Assembly: GCA_020444515.1 (NCBI GenBank)
Contig: JAHLKX010000010.1
Location: forward strand, 1-64,000
Length of the DNA stretch: 64,000 nucleotides
Direction of reading: 5' to 3'
Source: Bacteroidota bacterium
GTDB taxonomy: Bacteria; Bacteroidota; Bacteroidia; Bacteroidales; JAADJA01
Position 1 is the stretch's first letter. Each line of letters begins with the position of its first letter. The position numbers were made by a program, and so were the translations under genes. This document shows, in pieces, positions 15,088-24,965 of this stretch. The notes under the pieces are model-generated. The model saw only the letters and a list, made by a program, of their open reading frames with translations. It made no database searches and was not told the DNA's origin.

Positions 15088-17391
15088 TTACCTTCTGCCA
15101 CCCGCCGGTCTTCCACCCCCGGGTCGTGATCCTGCTCCTGACCTGTTAACTCCCTGATTTGATCTGCTTTGATTATAATTCTGTGTGCGCTGTGAGCCAT
15201 AATTTCTCGCTTTGGCATCTCGGTTAAGCCCCTCCATTCTTGTCGATTGATTCTTGCTTGAACCTGCTCGATTAGAAGTTTGCTGAGCAGGCCGTGTTGC
15301 AGGTCTGTTGGAGGGTTGTTGAGATGGCCGTTGGGTAGGTTGTTGAGCCGGCTTCTGTGATGGTCCTTGAGACGCTCTACTCGGTGGCTTTTCTCTCGAA
15401 ACTTCATTCCATTTTCCATTTTCCTGTTTTTGCCAACCCGACTTATCCTGCCGATATACATTACCATCCCGATCGGTGTAAACATTGTTTTTTCCTTTTG
15501 CTTTGGTTGAAACATTGCGATTTTCAATTCGGGTACTTCTGTCTGGACCCTTTGGATTGGCAGGTCTGCTATTTACGCGATCACCTCCTGTTCGCTTAAC
15601 GCCATTTGTCCGGTTGCGGTAAATGTTGTTATTACCCCTATTTTGTCCGGCATAATAACCCGCCCGATAACCTGCTCTGGCCCCTTGCTGGTAACCCCGA
15701 TGGTAACCATGGTGATAACCAGGTCGATAACCTGCAGGACCCCAATATCCATAGGCATGAGAATGATAGCCAACCGTCATCCAACCATTGGAAACGGTCA
15801 TGGAAAATCCCCAACCTGTCCAGGGATTGTAGTGTACACCAAAACCATATGTAACCGGTCGCGGATAATAATAGGCACCATACCAGGGCCTGTAGTAATA
15901 CCCGGTGCCATAATAAACAGCTCCCCTGTACACATAAGAATGAACATAACCGGGTGTATAACCTACATAAACTACCTGAGGAGTATAATCATAAACATAA
16001 ACATACTTTACATTGTAAACCGGTGATTCAGGAGGGATATCCTGGACATCACTGGGGACTGAAACGCTCACCTGCCATGGGCCATTAGGATCATCAGCCT
16101 CAAACCAAACAGCATTGTCGCAACAATAATACTTTGCCCCAATCTGTAATACCGATTTATCGGTGTTTACTGCATATTTTATACTGGTTCCTTCGATGAC
16201 TTCGAATTTGGGTTTGCCATCATAATCTACTTCAAGCGTTGCTTCGGATATACTGACCTCAGCAGTTTGTGGTATCTGATTTTCAATAACAGCATCTTTG
16301 GCCTCCTGGGTCCCGGCTACACTTGCTTTTACACCAGCCATTTCCGAACCAGAGGGGATCCTGGCAAAATCATCCGGAACTTCATCCGGCTTGATAAATT
16401 TCCAGTCGTTTGCATCGAGTGAAGCAGACTGATACCATCTGCCTGCAATTAAAAGATAATAAAACTGGGAATTGATATCCATCAAAACATCCGAATCCGT
16501 ATTGGTCATATAAAGCAGGCTGGTTCCCTCAATGGGTGCATAGTCAGGATCGCCGTCAACCATCAACAATTCTGCAGGTGTTGTCCGGATAAATAATTCC
16601 GGCACTACAGGGTTTTCTTCCTTTTCATTTTCTGTGTCATCACCTTCTTCTTCTGTGATTGCTTTCTCGGCCAACGTCTTGATCTGTTTGGGTGGCTTTT
16701 CGATATTTTTCCAATCCTTTCTAATATCAACAGAAGTGTACCAGTAGTTACCCCCTTTGATGTAAAAGTTTTCCGCTTTCACATCTTTAACTATAAAAAA
16801 GGGTGTATTGACTACATATTGATAACCCGGCTCATCGGTATCCTCCATGATTGGCTCCCCATCAATATAAACAAGAACAGAAGGTTTCATGGTATAAATG
16901 ATCTCGGGTGGTTCATTGTTAAGACCTTCTGACTGCTTCAATGCCGTTTCATTGATTTCGAGACTGGCCAGCAATTGATCAAGCGACATTACCAGCTCCC
17001 ATTTCGGAACTTCGGTTTCTACAAAAGCATTCAGCTCATCGATATTTTCCTGGTCGATATCAGGGAATTTTGAGGCCGTTACCCTTATATCGATAAGGGT
17101 TACCAAACGTTCGTCCCGGTCAGTTGAAATCCTGCATGAAAACCACATAGCACCGAATAGTGGACTCTTTATTTCATTGGTTTTAACAGATACCGCAGCT
17201 CTTGCTTCAAGTATATCATTGGTCAGAGATTCCAATTGGGGCTGGTATATGGTCACTGTTCCATTATTGTTTTCAATTTTACGGGGCCATTCATTCTGGG
17301 CATGCACCTTAACCGCGAGAACACCTAAAAAACATGTCATAAACAGGAAAAAATTCAACCGCAAGATAACTGTTCTTAATATTTCTTTCAT
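15088..17391 (-). CDS. Large secreted repeat protein with Tyr/Gly-rich and Gln/Arg/Pro-rich tail
   Basis: A 767-residue exported protein not assigned to a characterised family. After a signal peptide (ending about AVKVHAQ) and a region of about 130 residues come three diverged repeats (about 162-232, 264-345, 377-453), each with a strand, a '(E)GT.. Y..NT' or 'YVVNT' core, a W-Y or W-F pair (NYWYTS, GRWYQS, AVWFEA) and a P-rich end. Residues 455-600 are very rich in Tyr, Gly and His; 600-767 is rich in Gln, Arg, Pro, Ser and Asn, probably disordered. Adhesive, cell-envelope or sugar-binding roles are possible; none can be shown. It lies just upstream of the FadL-like gene. Confidence 0.75.
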   Translation of the reverse strand: MKEILRTVILRLNFFLFMTCFLGVLAVKVHAQNEWPRKIENNNGTVTIYQPQLESLTNDILEARAAVSVKTNEIKSPLFGAMWFSCRISTDRDERLVTLIDIRVTASKFPDIDQENIDELNAFVETEVPKWELVMSLDQLLASLEINETALKQSEGLNNEPPEIIYTMKPSVLVYIDGEPIMEDTDEPGYQYVVNTPFFIVKDVKAENFYIKGGNYWYTSVDIRKDWKNIEKPPKQIKTLAEKAITEEEGDDTENEKEENPVVPELFIRTTPAELLMVDGDPDYAPIEGTSLLYMTNTDSDVLMDINSQFYYLLIAGRWYQSASLDANDWKFIKPDEVPDDFARIPSGSEMAGVKASVAGTQEAKDAVIENQIPQTAEVSISEATLEVDYDGKPKFEVIEGTSIKYAVNTDKSVLQIGAKYYCCDNAVWFEADDPNGPWQVSVSVPSDVQDIPPESPVYNVKYVYVYDYTPQVVYVGYTPGYVHSYVYRGAVYYGTGYYYRPWYGAYYYPRPVTYGFGVHYNPWTGWGFSMTVSNGWMTVGYHSHAYGYWGPAGYRPGYHHGYHRGYQQGARAGYRAGYYAGQNRGNNNIYRNRTNGVKRTGGDRVNSRPANPKGPDRSTRIENRNVSTKAKGKNNVYTDRDGNVYRQDKSGWQKQENGKWNEVSREKPPSRASQGPSQKPAQQPTQRPSQQPSNRPATRPAQQTSNRAGSSKNQSTRMEGLNRDAKARNYGSQRTQNYNQSRSNQGVNRSGAGSRPGGGRPAGGRR

Positions 17392-17416
17392 TTTTAAATA
17401 TTCAGTTTTATAAAAA

Positions 17417-17424
17417 CAAAGATA
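17417..17424 (-). promoter_or_regulatory. -7 element (TATCTTTG) for the repeat-protein operon
   Basis: An exact TAnnTTTG match on the minus strand, about 26 bases before the ATG at 17391. No TTG at the usual distance was found. The 17392-17751 spacer otherwise holds only the divergent efflux promoter and no recognisable gene. Confidence 0.4.
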
Positions 17425-17616
17425 GCCATTAATTCCTCAAAAGTTTTTATCAAACATTCTGGATCACTTCCTTAACCTGTGGTACATTTTTTCAGCTTTA
17501 ATTCAATCGAAAGTTAATGGCTCGAAAGGTCACCCGATCACAAATCAAGTTTTCGCACCAAACGTTTGATGAGCATCAATTTTAGCCACCAAATTCACTT
17601 CCACCATTCCAATTCT

Positions 17617-17648
17617 TTTGCATGTTTGGAATCAAAGAATTAGATTTG
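17617..17648 (+). promoter_or_regulatory. Promoter of the RND efflux operon
   Basis: TTTG (17617-17620), 20 nt, TAGATTTG (17641-17648): a full match to the Bacteroidota vegetative promoter. A second TAGATTTG lies at 17693-17700 without an upstream partner. The predicted leader before ATG 17752 is about 95 nt, long enough for regulation, but no operator was recognised. Confidence 0.65.
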
Positions 17649-17751
17649 CAGGTTTTTAGTATCATCACAAAATGAGATAAATAAATAAACCGTAGATTTG
17701 TCTAAATCTTCACCTTATTTTCAAAAAGTAAACTATAATATCATTTTAGCT

Positions 17752-18912
17752 ATGTTTAAAACAGGCCCATTCATGAGCAAGCAGGCGATGCTTTTCTTTG
17801 CGCTGCTAATGTTTATTTCATGCGGACAAAAAGAACAGCAACAGGCGCCACCACCGGGTGTAACAATTGTTGAGGTTAAACAAAAAGACGTCCCGATTAT
17901 TGATGAATTTGTTGGACAAACTTATGGGCAATCGGATATCGCCATACGAGCAAGGGTTGATGGGTTCCTTGAAGGAGTTCATTTTCAAGAAGGATCACAG
18001 GTTAAAAAAGGGCAATTGCTTTATTCCATTGATCCTGCCCCGCAAATGGCTCGGGTCACTGAAGCCATGAGCAAGGTAGCAGAAGCCAAAACCATACTTG
18101 CAAAAGCAGAAAGTGATGTAACCCGCTACAGACCTCTGGCAGAGATCAACGCTGTGGCCCAAAGTGATCTTGATGCGGCAGAAGCTCAGTATGGAGCAGC
18201 TAAAGCCTCCCTGGAAGCAGCCAACGCCTCCCTGGACTATGCCAATATTCAACTCAGCTACACAAAAATATACTCCCCGATCAATGGATTTATCGGAAAA
18301 ACTGAGGCCAAAGTGGGGGACTATGTTGGGAGGGAGCCCAATCCGGTTGTGCTGAACGAAGTTTCGAATATCGATACCATTCTTGTCCAGTTTTCTATTT
18401 CAGAAACAGAATATCTCAAGGTAATGCAACAGGTTGCAAAATTGATTGAAAAGGGAGAAAAATTGAAAAAAAATACTAAACAACCACTTGAGTTAATCCT
18501 GGCAGATGGTTCTATTTATAAATATGACGGATATGTAGATTTTGCCAATCGCCAGATTGATCCTACAACAGGAACCATGCTGATCCAGGCTTCGTTCCCT
18601 AACCCTGACAAAGTCCTGAGGCCCGGGCTTTACGGCAAAGTGAGAGCAACCATGAATGTGATTAAGGATGCTCTGCTGATCCCGCAAAAAGCCATCATGG
18701 AAATCCAGGGTATTTACAATATATATGTTGTAGATACGGCCAATACCATACAGATAAAACAGGTAAAGGTGGGTGAAAAATTCAAGGCAGACTGGATAAT
18801 CCTGGAAGGGCTGAATCCAAGCGACAGGGTGATTGTGGAAGGGTTACAAAAAGTGAGAACCGGCCAGAAGGTAAGTCCCACAATGATGAATCAAAACTCA
18901 GAAAGCAATTAA
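17752..18912 (+). CDS. RND efflux periplasmic adaptor lipoprotein (AcrA/MexA-like)
   Basis: Membrane fusion protein linking the inner-membrane pump to the outer-membrane channel. The product has a lipobox (LLMFISCGQ), a lipoyl/barrel-sandwich half (DIAIRARVDGFLEG and SPINGFIGKT), an alpha-helical hairpin rich in Ala and Glu (roughly from MARVTEAMSKV to DYANIQLSYT), a beta-barrel and a C-terminal membrane-proximal domain. It is about 386 residues, normal for the family. The frame opens at a TTG (17698), but ATG 17752 or 17773 places the signal peptide correctly; 17752 was chosen. It is 2 bp before the pump gene, so they form one operon. No local repressor gene was seen. Confidence 0.93.
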   Translation: MFKTGPFMSKQAMLFFALLMFISCGQKEQQQAPPPGVTIVEVKQKDVPIIDEFVGQTYGQSDIAIRARVDGFLEGVHFQEGSQVKKGQLLYSIDPAPQMARVTEAMSKVAEAKTILAKAESDVTRYRPLAEINAVAQSDLDAAEAQYGAAKASLEAANASLDYANIQLSYTKIYSPINGFIGKTEAKVGDYVGREPNPVVLNEVSNIDTILVQFSISETEYLKVMQQVAKLIEKGEKLKKNTKQPLELILADGSIYKYDGYVDFANRQIDPTTGTMLIQASFPNPDKVLRPGLYGKVRATMNVIKDALLIPQKAIMEIQGIYNIYVVDTANTIQIKQVKVGEKFKADWIILEGLNPSDRVIVEGLQKVRTGQKVSPTMMNQNSESN

Positions 18913-18914
18913 TC

Positions 18915-21900
18915 ATGGGAAATTTCTTTGTCAGAAGGCCCATTGTGGCCATGGTCATAGCCATTGTAATTGTCATTGTTGGTGCTGTTTCGATGATTGG
19001 ATTACCCATTGAGCAATACCCGAACCTCACCCCTCCCATCGTTCAGGTCAGAGCCAACTACACCGGGGCCAATGCCATCACTGTGGAAGAGTCGGTAGCC
19101 ACGCCTCTCGAGCAGCAGATCAATGGTGTGGATAATATGATCTACATGAAATCGACGAACGCCAATGACGGCAGTATGGTCATCGACATTTCTTTTGATG
19201 TCGGAACCGATCCGGATATGAACACTGTGCTGGCTCAGAACCGCGTTTCGGCGGCCAGTGCTAAACTACCGGAGCCGGTAAAAAAACTGGGGGTTACTAC
19301 TGAAAAATCATTGCCCAATACCCTGATGCTGATCACACTGACCTCCGACGGCAGGTATGATCAGAATTTCCTGGGAAATTATGCCCTGATCAATATCAAA
19401 GATCAACTCGCCAGGCTCAAAGGAATCGGACGGGTAAATGTGATGGGTGCCTCGGATTATTCCATGCGTATCTGGATCAAGCCCGACCGGCTGGCACATA
19501 TGGGCATCACAGTGCCTGAGATCCTCGCAGCCATCAATGAACAAAATGTGGTGGTTCCTGGTGGTAAATTCGGAGCCGAACCGGCACCTCCTGGTACAGA
19601 GTTCACCTATACTGTTAGGCTTCCCGAACGTTTTAATTCACCTGAAGAGTTTGGAGATATCGTCATCCGCACCCAGACCGACGGATCACAAGTGAAATTA
19701 AAAGATATTGCCTCCATTAACCTGGGTGTGGAAACTTATAATGCCTTTACCCGCCTGAATGGCGAAACAGCTGCAATCGTAGCCCTATACCAGGCTCCCG
19801 GATCCAATGCGGTGGAACTGGCACAGCAAGTGATCAAAGAGATGGAGACACTCAAAAACAGCTTCCCCGAAGGTGTTCAATATGAGGTTTCACTTGATAC
19901 TACTGAGCCTATCATAGCAGGAATCCGTGACATTGTTATCACGTTAATTATTGCACTGGTGCTTGTAATACTGGTGGTGTTCATTTTTATTCAGGACTGG
20001 CGGGCCACATTGATTCCAACCATTGCAATACCTGTTTCACTGGTAGGAGCTTTTATATTTTTTCCCCTGCTTGGGTTCACAATCAACGTATTATCATTGT
20101 TAGGACTGGTACTGGCCATTGGTATTGTGGTGGATGATGCGATCGTTGTTGTGGAAGCTGTGCAGGTCAACATAGAAAGAGGCATGAAAGCCAAAGAAGC
20201 GACCATTGAAGCCATGCGAAAAGTAACAGCGCCTATCATTGCAACCACACTGGTACTCGTTGCCGTATTTATCCCGGTCGCAGGAATGGCCGGGATCACC
20301 GGTTTGCTATATCAACAATTCGCCATTACGATCGTTGTTTCGGTCATCGTTTCTTCGGTTAATGCACTTACACTAAGTCCAGCATTAAGTTCAATGCTGC
20401 TGAAAGAACCCAAACCCTATAAAGGTCCTTTGGGCTGGTTCTTCGGCAAGTTCAATAAAGGAATGGACAGGTCCACAGAGTCTTACATGAGCTTTACCAA
20501 TGCCATAGCCAGAAAGGTGAAACGGGGTATCGTTTTTATTATCATTGTGACTGCTGCTGCCGGCATTTTCGGGAAAATGGTCCCTGGTGGATTTATCCCT
20601 GAGGAAGATATGGGCTATTTCTTTGTCAATATCCAATTGCCAAATGCTTCATCCCTTCAACGTTCAGATGTAATCGCCAAAGAAATTGAACAAATCGTGA
20701 TGCAATATCCTGAGGTGCAGTATGTGACTACAGCTACCGGTTTTAGTTTACTGACCGGGGCGATGTCGTCCAATAACGGATTTATGTTCCTTAAGCTGAT
20801 CAATTGGTCGGAAAGGGATCAAACAGCCAAAGAGATCTTTAACCGGCTCAACGTCGAACTTTCTCAAAAAATCACAGGAGCACAGGCATTCGCCTTTGGT
20901 CCGCCGGCCATACCGGGTTTAGGGAATGGATCTGGATTCAGTATCATGATCCAGGATAAAGGGGGCAACACACCGGAATACCTGGCGCAAAACACCATGA
21001 AATTTATCATGGAAGCGAATAAACGACCGGAAATCGGATCAGCATTTACAACATTTCAGGCCAACGTTCCACAGCGGTATATCAATATTGACAAGGAAAA
21101 AGCATTGAAACTCGGAGTTTCGCTGAACGACCTTTATACGACCATCGGAGCCTTTATGGGGGGCACCTATGTTAATGACTTCACCCGTTTTGGTCGTTTA
21201 TATAAAACTTACATCCAGGCAGAACCTGAATACCGGCAGAGTGAAAGCCAGATTGGTAATTTCTTCATCAAAAACAGAGATGGGAATATGGTTCCACTCA
21301 GTACGCTGGCATCGGTTATTCCCATTGCCGGCCCTGATTACACGAACCGCTTCAATCTTTTCAGAGCTGTTGAAGTTACCGGAGGACCCGCAAAAGGATT
21401 TACATCGACGCAGGCAATGAACGCCCTGAAAGAAGTAGCAGCTGAAACGCTTCCTTCTGATATGACCTATGCCTGGAACGCAATGTCATACCAGGAAAAT
21501 AAAGCATCAGGGTCGCTGGGAATTATCCTGACCTTTTCACTGTTGTTCGTTTTCCTCATCCTTGCTGCCCAATATGAGAGTTGGTCGCTACCATTCAGCA
21601 TCCTAATGGGCACCCCCTTCGCCATATTTGGTGCTCTATTTTTTCTGTGGATTGCCCGACTTTTCAGTCCTTCTTTTGAGAATAACATCTTTGCGCAGGT
21701 ATCCTTTGTAATGTTGATCGGTATGGCTGCTAAAAATGCGATCCTCATAGTAGAATTCGCCAATGATGAATTTCAAAACGGACAGAGTCTATTTGATGCA
21801 GCTGTCAAAGCAGCCAGATCGCGCTTCCGTCCGATCTTAATGACTGCATTCTCTTTTATCCTGGGTGTTTTTCCATTGGTCATTGCATCCGGATCGGGAG

Positions 21901-22082
21901 CAGAAGCCCGTAAAGTGATGGGAATGGCATTGCTTGGAGGAATGACTATTGCAACTTTCCTAGGCGTATTCATTTACCCGATGTTGTTTATTTTTATTGG
22001 AAAAATCGCAAAGTACGAGAAGAAACGAAGTTTGCAACCGGCTGTCGAAAAAGCATCAAAAAAGAAAGATCTGCCCAAATAA
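18915..22082 (+). CDS. RND multidrug efflux pump (AcrB/MexB-like, HAE1 family)
   Basis: A full-length 1055-residue proton-driven exporter. It shows the RND signature of a first transmembrane segment (about 10-28), a large periplasmic loop, a central block of six segments, a second loop and a last block. The proton-relay pair lies in GIVVDDAIVVVEAV and the partner Lys in GMAAKNAILIVEF. These residues and the NPLTGLY-like regions place it in the hydrophobe/amphiphile class that exports drugs, bile salts or dyes, not the metal-exporting CusA type. The C-terminal tail is Lys-rich (KKRSLQPAVEKASKKKDLPK). It is complete and undisturbed. The substrate is not predictable. It sits between the adaptor and channel genes. 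Confidence 0.95.
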   Translation: MGNFFVRRPIVAMVIAIVIVIVGAVSMIGLPIEQYPNLTPPIVQVRANYTGANAITVEESVATPLEQQINGVDNMIYMKSTNANDGSMVIDISFDVGTDPDMNTVLAQNRVSAASAKLPEPVKKLGVTTEKSLPNTLMLITLTSDGRYDQNFLGNYALINIKDQLARLKGIGRVNVMGASDYSMRIWIKPDRLAHMGITVPEILAAINEQNVVVPGGKFGAEPAPPGTEFTYTVRLPERFNSPEEFGDIVIRTQTDGSQVKLKDIASINLGVETYNAFTRLNGETAAIVALYQAPGSNAVELAQQVIKEMETLKNSFPEGVQYEVSLDTTEPIIAGIRDIVITLIIALVLVILVVFIFIQDWRATLIPTIAIPVSLVGAFIFFPLLGFTINVLSLLGLVLAIGIVVDDAIVVVEAVQVNIERGMKAKEATIEAMRKVTAPIIATTLVLVAVFIPVAGMAGITGLLYQQFAITIVVSVIVSSVNALTLSPALSSMLLKEPKPYKGPLGWFFGKFNKGMDRSTESYMSFTNAIARKVKRGIVFIIIVTAAAGIFGKMVPGGFIPEEDMGYFFVNIQLPNASSLQRSDVIAKEIEQIVMQYPEVQYVTTATGFSLLTGAMSSNNGFMFLKLINWSERDQTAKEIFNRLNVELSQKITGAQAFAFGPPAIPGLGNGSGFSIMIQDKGGNTPEYLAQNTMKFIMEANKRPEIGSAFTTFQANVPQRYINIDKEKALKLGVSLNDLYTTIGAFMGGTYVNDFTRFGRLYKTYIQAEPEYRQSESQIGNFFIKNRDGNMVPLSTLASVIPIAGPDYTNRFNLFRAVEVTGGPAKGFTSTQAMNALKEVAAETLPSDMTYAWNAMSYQENKASGSLGIILTFSLLFVFLILAAQYESWSLPFSILMGTPFAIFGALFFLWIARLFSPSFENNIFAQVSFVMLIGMAAKNAILIVEFANDEFQNGQSLFDAAVKAARSRFRPILMTAFSFILGVFPLVIASGSGAEARKVMGMALLGGMTIATFLGVFIYPMLFIFIGKIAKYEKKRSLQPAVEKASKKKDLPK

Positions 22083-22116
22083 ATGAGAAACCCAATATTT
22101 CAATCCAAAATATAAA

Positions 22117-23541
22117 ATGAAAAGAAACATATTATTCGCTATATCACTTTTAATAATTGTTAGCTCATGTAAAGTCGGTCCGAATTACGTGAAGCCAACA
22201 GTACAGATACCCGATTCATTCCGGTCGGTGGAAGGAACAGCCGATTCGGTCTTAAACCTTCAATGGTGGTCGCTTTTCAATGATGAGAACCTCAACACGC
22301 TGGTTCAATCAGCCCTGGCCAACAACCAGGATGTGCTGATTGCGGCATCACGCATTGAGCAAGCCCGTGCTGCTGTCGGTTACAATAAGGCGGACCAGTT
22401 TCCGGTGATCGGCTACGATGGAGCAGCTTCGAGATATACCGGCAACTTTCCTGGATCGGGTGTTCAGGGTCCTTACAATGATTTTTCAGGGGTTGCTACC
22501 CTTGCGTGGGAACTTGACTTCTGGGGAAAATATCGCAGGGCGACCGAGGCAGCCCGAGCCGAACTTTTGGCAACCCAATACAACCAGCGGGTCGTTCAAT
22601 TGAGTTTAATCTCAGAAGTAACCCGTACTTATTTTTTACTTCTTGATTATAAAACCCGTCTCGAAATCTCTGAAAAAACACTCGAATCCAGGCAGGAATC
22701 ACTTTGGATCATCCAGGAACGATTTGACAAAGGGATCGTTCCTGAGCTCGACCTAAACCAGGCCCAAATCCAGGAGGCCATAGCCGAAGCATCCATTCCC
22801 TTATATACCAGATTGGTCGCTCAAACAGAAAATGCTTTAAATGTATTACTCGGCAGAATGCCCGTTCAAATGGATATTCAAAACACCCTGAATAAAAACT
22901 TAACGCCACCGGAAATACCTGCTGGTATTCCTTCTGTCATTATGGAGCGCAGACCTGATGTGCTGCAAGCAGAACAAATTTTAGCTTCACAGAATGCACG
23001 CATCGGTGTAGCCCAGGCGCTCCGGTTCCCGTCCATCAGTTTAACAGGAATGTTTGGAACAGCCAGTAGTGAATTAAGCACCCTGGCAACTGGTGATGCT
23101 GTTGTCTGGTCTCTAGGAGGAAGTATTTTCGGGCCCATATTCAATTTTGGAAAAAACAAACGAAGAGTAGAGATCGAACGAGAAAGAATGCGCCAGGATA
23201 GCCTTTATTACGTTCAAACTGTTTTAAACGCTTTTCGTGAAGTGGAAGATGCACTCATTGCTGTTCAAACATTGAAGGATGAATCCAATGCGCGGCAAAA
23301 ACAAATGATCGCTGCAAAAAATGCAGCCCTATTGTCAGAGGCCCGTTATGATGGAGGTGTTACAAGTTACCTGGAAGTACTCGATTCGGAGCGGTCACAA
23401 TTCAATGCCCAGCTATCAGCCAGCGAAACTTACCAACAATATCTAACAGCATACATTAACCTCTACAAAGCACTTGGAGGAGGATGGATCACGGAGGAGG
23501 AAATGATCAAGGAAAACGATCAACAAAATCAAAACCAGTAA
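22117..23541 (+). CDS. RND outer-membrane channel lipoprotein (TolC/NodT family)
   Basis: A 474-residue outer-membrane efflux channel. A lipobox (IIVSSCKVGPNYVKP) gives a lipid-anchored N-terminus, and CKVGPNY is typical of NodT-type channels. Two copies of the outer-membrane efflux repeat follow, with long helices such as QEAIAEASIPLYTRL and a C-terminal AQLSASETYQQYLTAYINLY. Family length is normal. It begins 34 bp after the pump and completes a three-gene export system. Its stop lies only 4 bp from the stop of the convergent esterase gene, leaving no room for an ordinary terminator between them. Confidence 0.94.
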   Translation: MKRNILFAISLLIIVSSCKVGPNYVKPTVQIPDSFRSVEGTADSVLNLQWWSLFNDENLNTLVQSALANNQDVLIAASRIEQARAAVGYNKADQFPVIGYDGAASRYTGNFPGSGVQGPYNDFSGVATLAWELDFWGKYRRATEAARAELLATQYNQRVVQLSLISEVTRTYFLLLDYKTRLEISEKTLESRQESLWIIQERFDKGIVPELDLNQAQIQEAIAEASIPLYTRLVAQTENALNVLLGRMPVQMDIQNTLNKNLTPPEIPAGIPSVIMERRPDVLQAEQILASQNARIGVAQALRFPSISLTGMFGTASSELSTLATGDAVVWSLGGSIFGPIFNFGKNKRRVEIERERMRQDSLYYVQTVLNAFREVEDALIAVQTLKDESNARQKQMIAAKNAALLSEARYDGGVTSYLEVLDSERSQFNAQLSASETYQQYLTAYINLYKALGGGWITEEEMIKENDQQNQNQ

Positions 23542-23545
23542 GAAT

Positions 23546-24268
23546 TTATTGCTTTTTGCAATTTAAAAACCATTTGTAAAGTTCCTCATCTGCATAGGCC
23601 TCATCCCAGGCATTATGCGTGGTAAAAGGATAAACCGTAAATCGAACATCTGCATTCAATTCTTTTAACTTTTGAGCCATCCTGGCTGAATTATGAAAGG
23701 GGACCGTTTCATCCATGGCTCCATGGAAAATCCATATAGGCAGATCTTTCACTTTATGCGCCATCAATTTATGCTGGAAAGTTGTACCGCACACCGGTGC
23801 AATGGCAGCAAACCGGTCAGGATCAAACATGGCCAGATCCCAGGTTCCGTAACCACCCATGCTCAGACCTGTAAGGTAGATCCGGGTTGTATCAACCGGA
23901 TAATTGGCAACGATGTCATCAATCAAAAATCCAAGACTTCTCACGTCCCAGTATTCGTCAGTTTTACATTGCGGAGCCAGAATTATAAATCTGTACTCAG
24001 GATGGGTTTCAAGAAACGCCCACGGACCATGAACTTTCACGAGATCAATGCTGTCGCCACGCTCACCTGAGCCATGAAGAAATACCAACAATGGTAATTG
24101 CTCATCGTCAGCAATATTTTCAGGTAATTCGAGTATGTATTTGTAATCCATGTTTACAGTGATGTTGGTTTCCTTTTTTAATTCCGATTGAATGGTTTGT
24201 TGTTGCGCTCTTAATGCAATTGAAAGCATAAAAAAGCCGGCCATTGCAATCTTCAGTTTGTAATTCAT
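23546..24268 (-). CDS. Secreted alpha/beta-hydrolase (esterase/prolyl-oligopeptidase type)
   Basis: An exported alpha/beta-hydrolase of about 240 residues, similar to the secreted 'phospholipase/carboxylesterase' proteins often fused or adjacent to glycoside hydrolases in Bacteroidota. It has an oxyanion-side HGSGERGDS, the nucleophile elbow GLSMGGYG, an Asp in GAMDETVPF and the His in TTHNAWDEAY, so the triad looks complete. The signal peptide ends around ALRAQQQ. A GTG at 24301 overlaps the upstream stop (GTGA), but ATG 24268 gives a better signal peptide; ATG 24277 is also open. It closes the glycan operon. The substrate is unknown, possibly an ester on a sugar chain. Confidence 0.8.
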   Translation of the reverse strand: MNYKLKIAMAGFFMLSIALRAQQQTIQSELKKETNITVNMDYKYILELPENIADDEQLPLLVFLHGSGERGDSIDLVKVHGPWAFLETHPEYRFIILAPQCKTDEYWDVRSLGFLIDDIVANYPVDTTRIYLTGLSMGGYGTWDLAMFDPDRFAAIAPVCGTTFQHKLMAHKVKDLPIWIFHGAMDETVPFHNSARMAQKLKELNADVRFTVYPFTTHNAWDEAYADEELYKWFLNCKKQ

Positions 24269-24297
24269 TTTGCACATCGATTGAATACTATATTTGA

Positions 24298-24888
24298 TCA
24301 CAGCGGTAACACCTTTTTTCTGTTAAACAATTCCTCAATATCGGGTGAAGGACTGGTAAGCCGTTTTTTGAAATTATCCATTTCACCCAGGGTTTTTTCT
24401 GATAGTAATTCCATCACTTCATCCATCACCTCCCCGCTGATAAGGTAGGGAAGGTAATGATAGGCCATATAGGGGCCATCGCACTGGCAGGCAATCTGGT
24501 ATTCTTTCATTGATTTTACCGATTCTCCGCTTACAATGCATTCTTTCAGCCAGTCATCAATATTTTTATTGTTTTCAAATTTTTTCCTTCGCTCTTCAAG
24601 GTTCACATTTCTGGCAAAGTAAGCATTGATCTTTTCCATTGATTCTTTTGACAGCGATTTTTTGGTAATCTCCCAACAATCAAAACACATGGCATATTCA
24701 AATACGGTATTTTTTGTTTGGTGTGGTTGCGTTTGAATAAAGGCCTTTTCAATCATATAAGGTGTTCCGGGTAGAAGCAGGTTTTTCCCACAATTGATGC
24801 ATTCATGGAAAGGCTCCCCTGTGAGGTCGGAATAAAAAATTGGAGGGATCTCAATAAACTGTACGTTGCTTTGATCATTTTCAGCCAT
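24298..24888 (-). CDS. Conserved-looking Cys-rich hypothetical protein
   Basis: A 196-residue soluble protein not recognised as a known family. It carries CxxC-type pairs HECINCGKN (29-37 region) and MCFDCWEI plus ACQCDGP near the C-terminus, which suggest a zinc or other metal site. No signal peptide or membrane segment is seen. It lies in the middle of the GH31 operon (77 bp after the GH31 gene and overlapping the possible GTG start of the esterase), yet its cytoplasmic, metal-binding look differs from the exported neighbours, so it may belong to the operon by chance. It could instead be a small regulator or chaperone-like factor; the sequence does not decide. Confidence 0.6.
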   Translation of the reverse strand: MAENDQSNVQFIEIPPIFYSDLTGEPFHECINCGKNLLLPGTPYMIEKAFIQTQPHQTKNTVFEYAMCFDCWEITKKSLSKESMEKINAYFARNVNLEERRKKFENNKNIDDWLKECIVSGESVKSMKEYQIACQCDGPYMAYHYLPYLISGEVMDEVMELLSEKTLGEMDNFKKRLTSPSPDIEELFNRKKVLPL

Positions 24889-24965
24889 ATCCGCTTTTTT
24901 GACAAATTTAGTAAGAATAGAGGGAACAGGTTCGCCAATCTTTTTACAAAAATGGGAAAATTAAA

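Noticed and set aside
15084-15527. 147-codon open frame overlapping the repeat protein's low-complexity tail
   Set aside because: Another reading of the Gln/Arg/Pro-rich tail on the same strand; Arg/His-rich translation without features.
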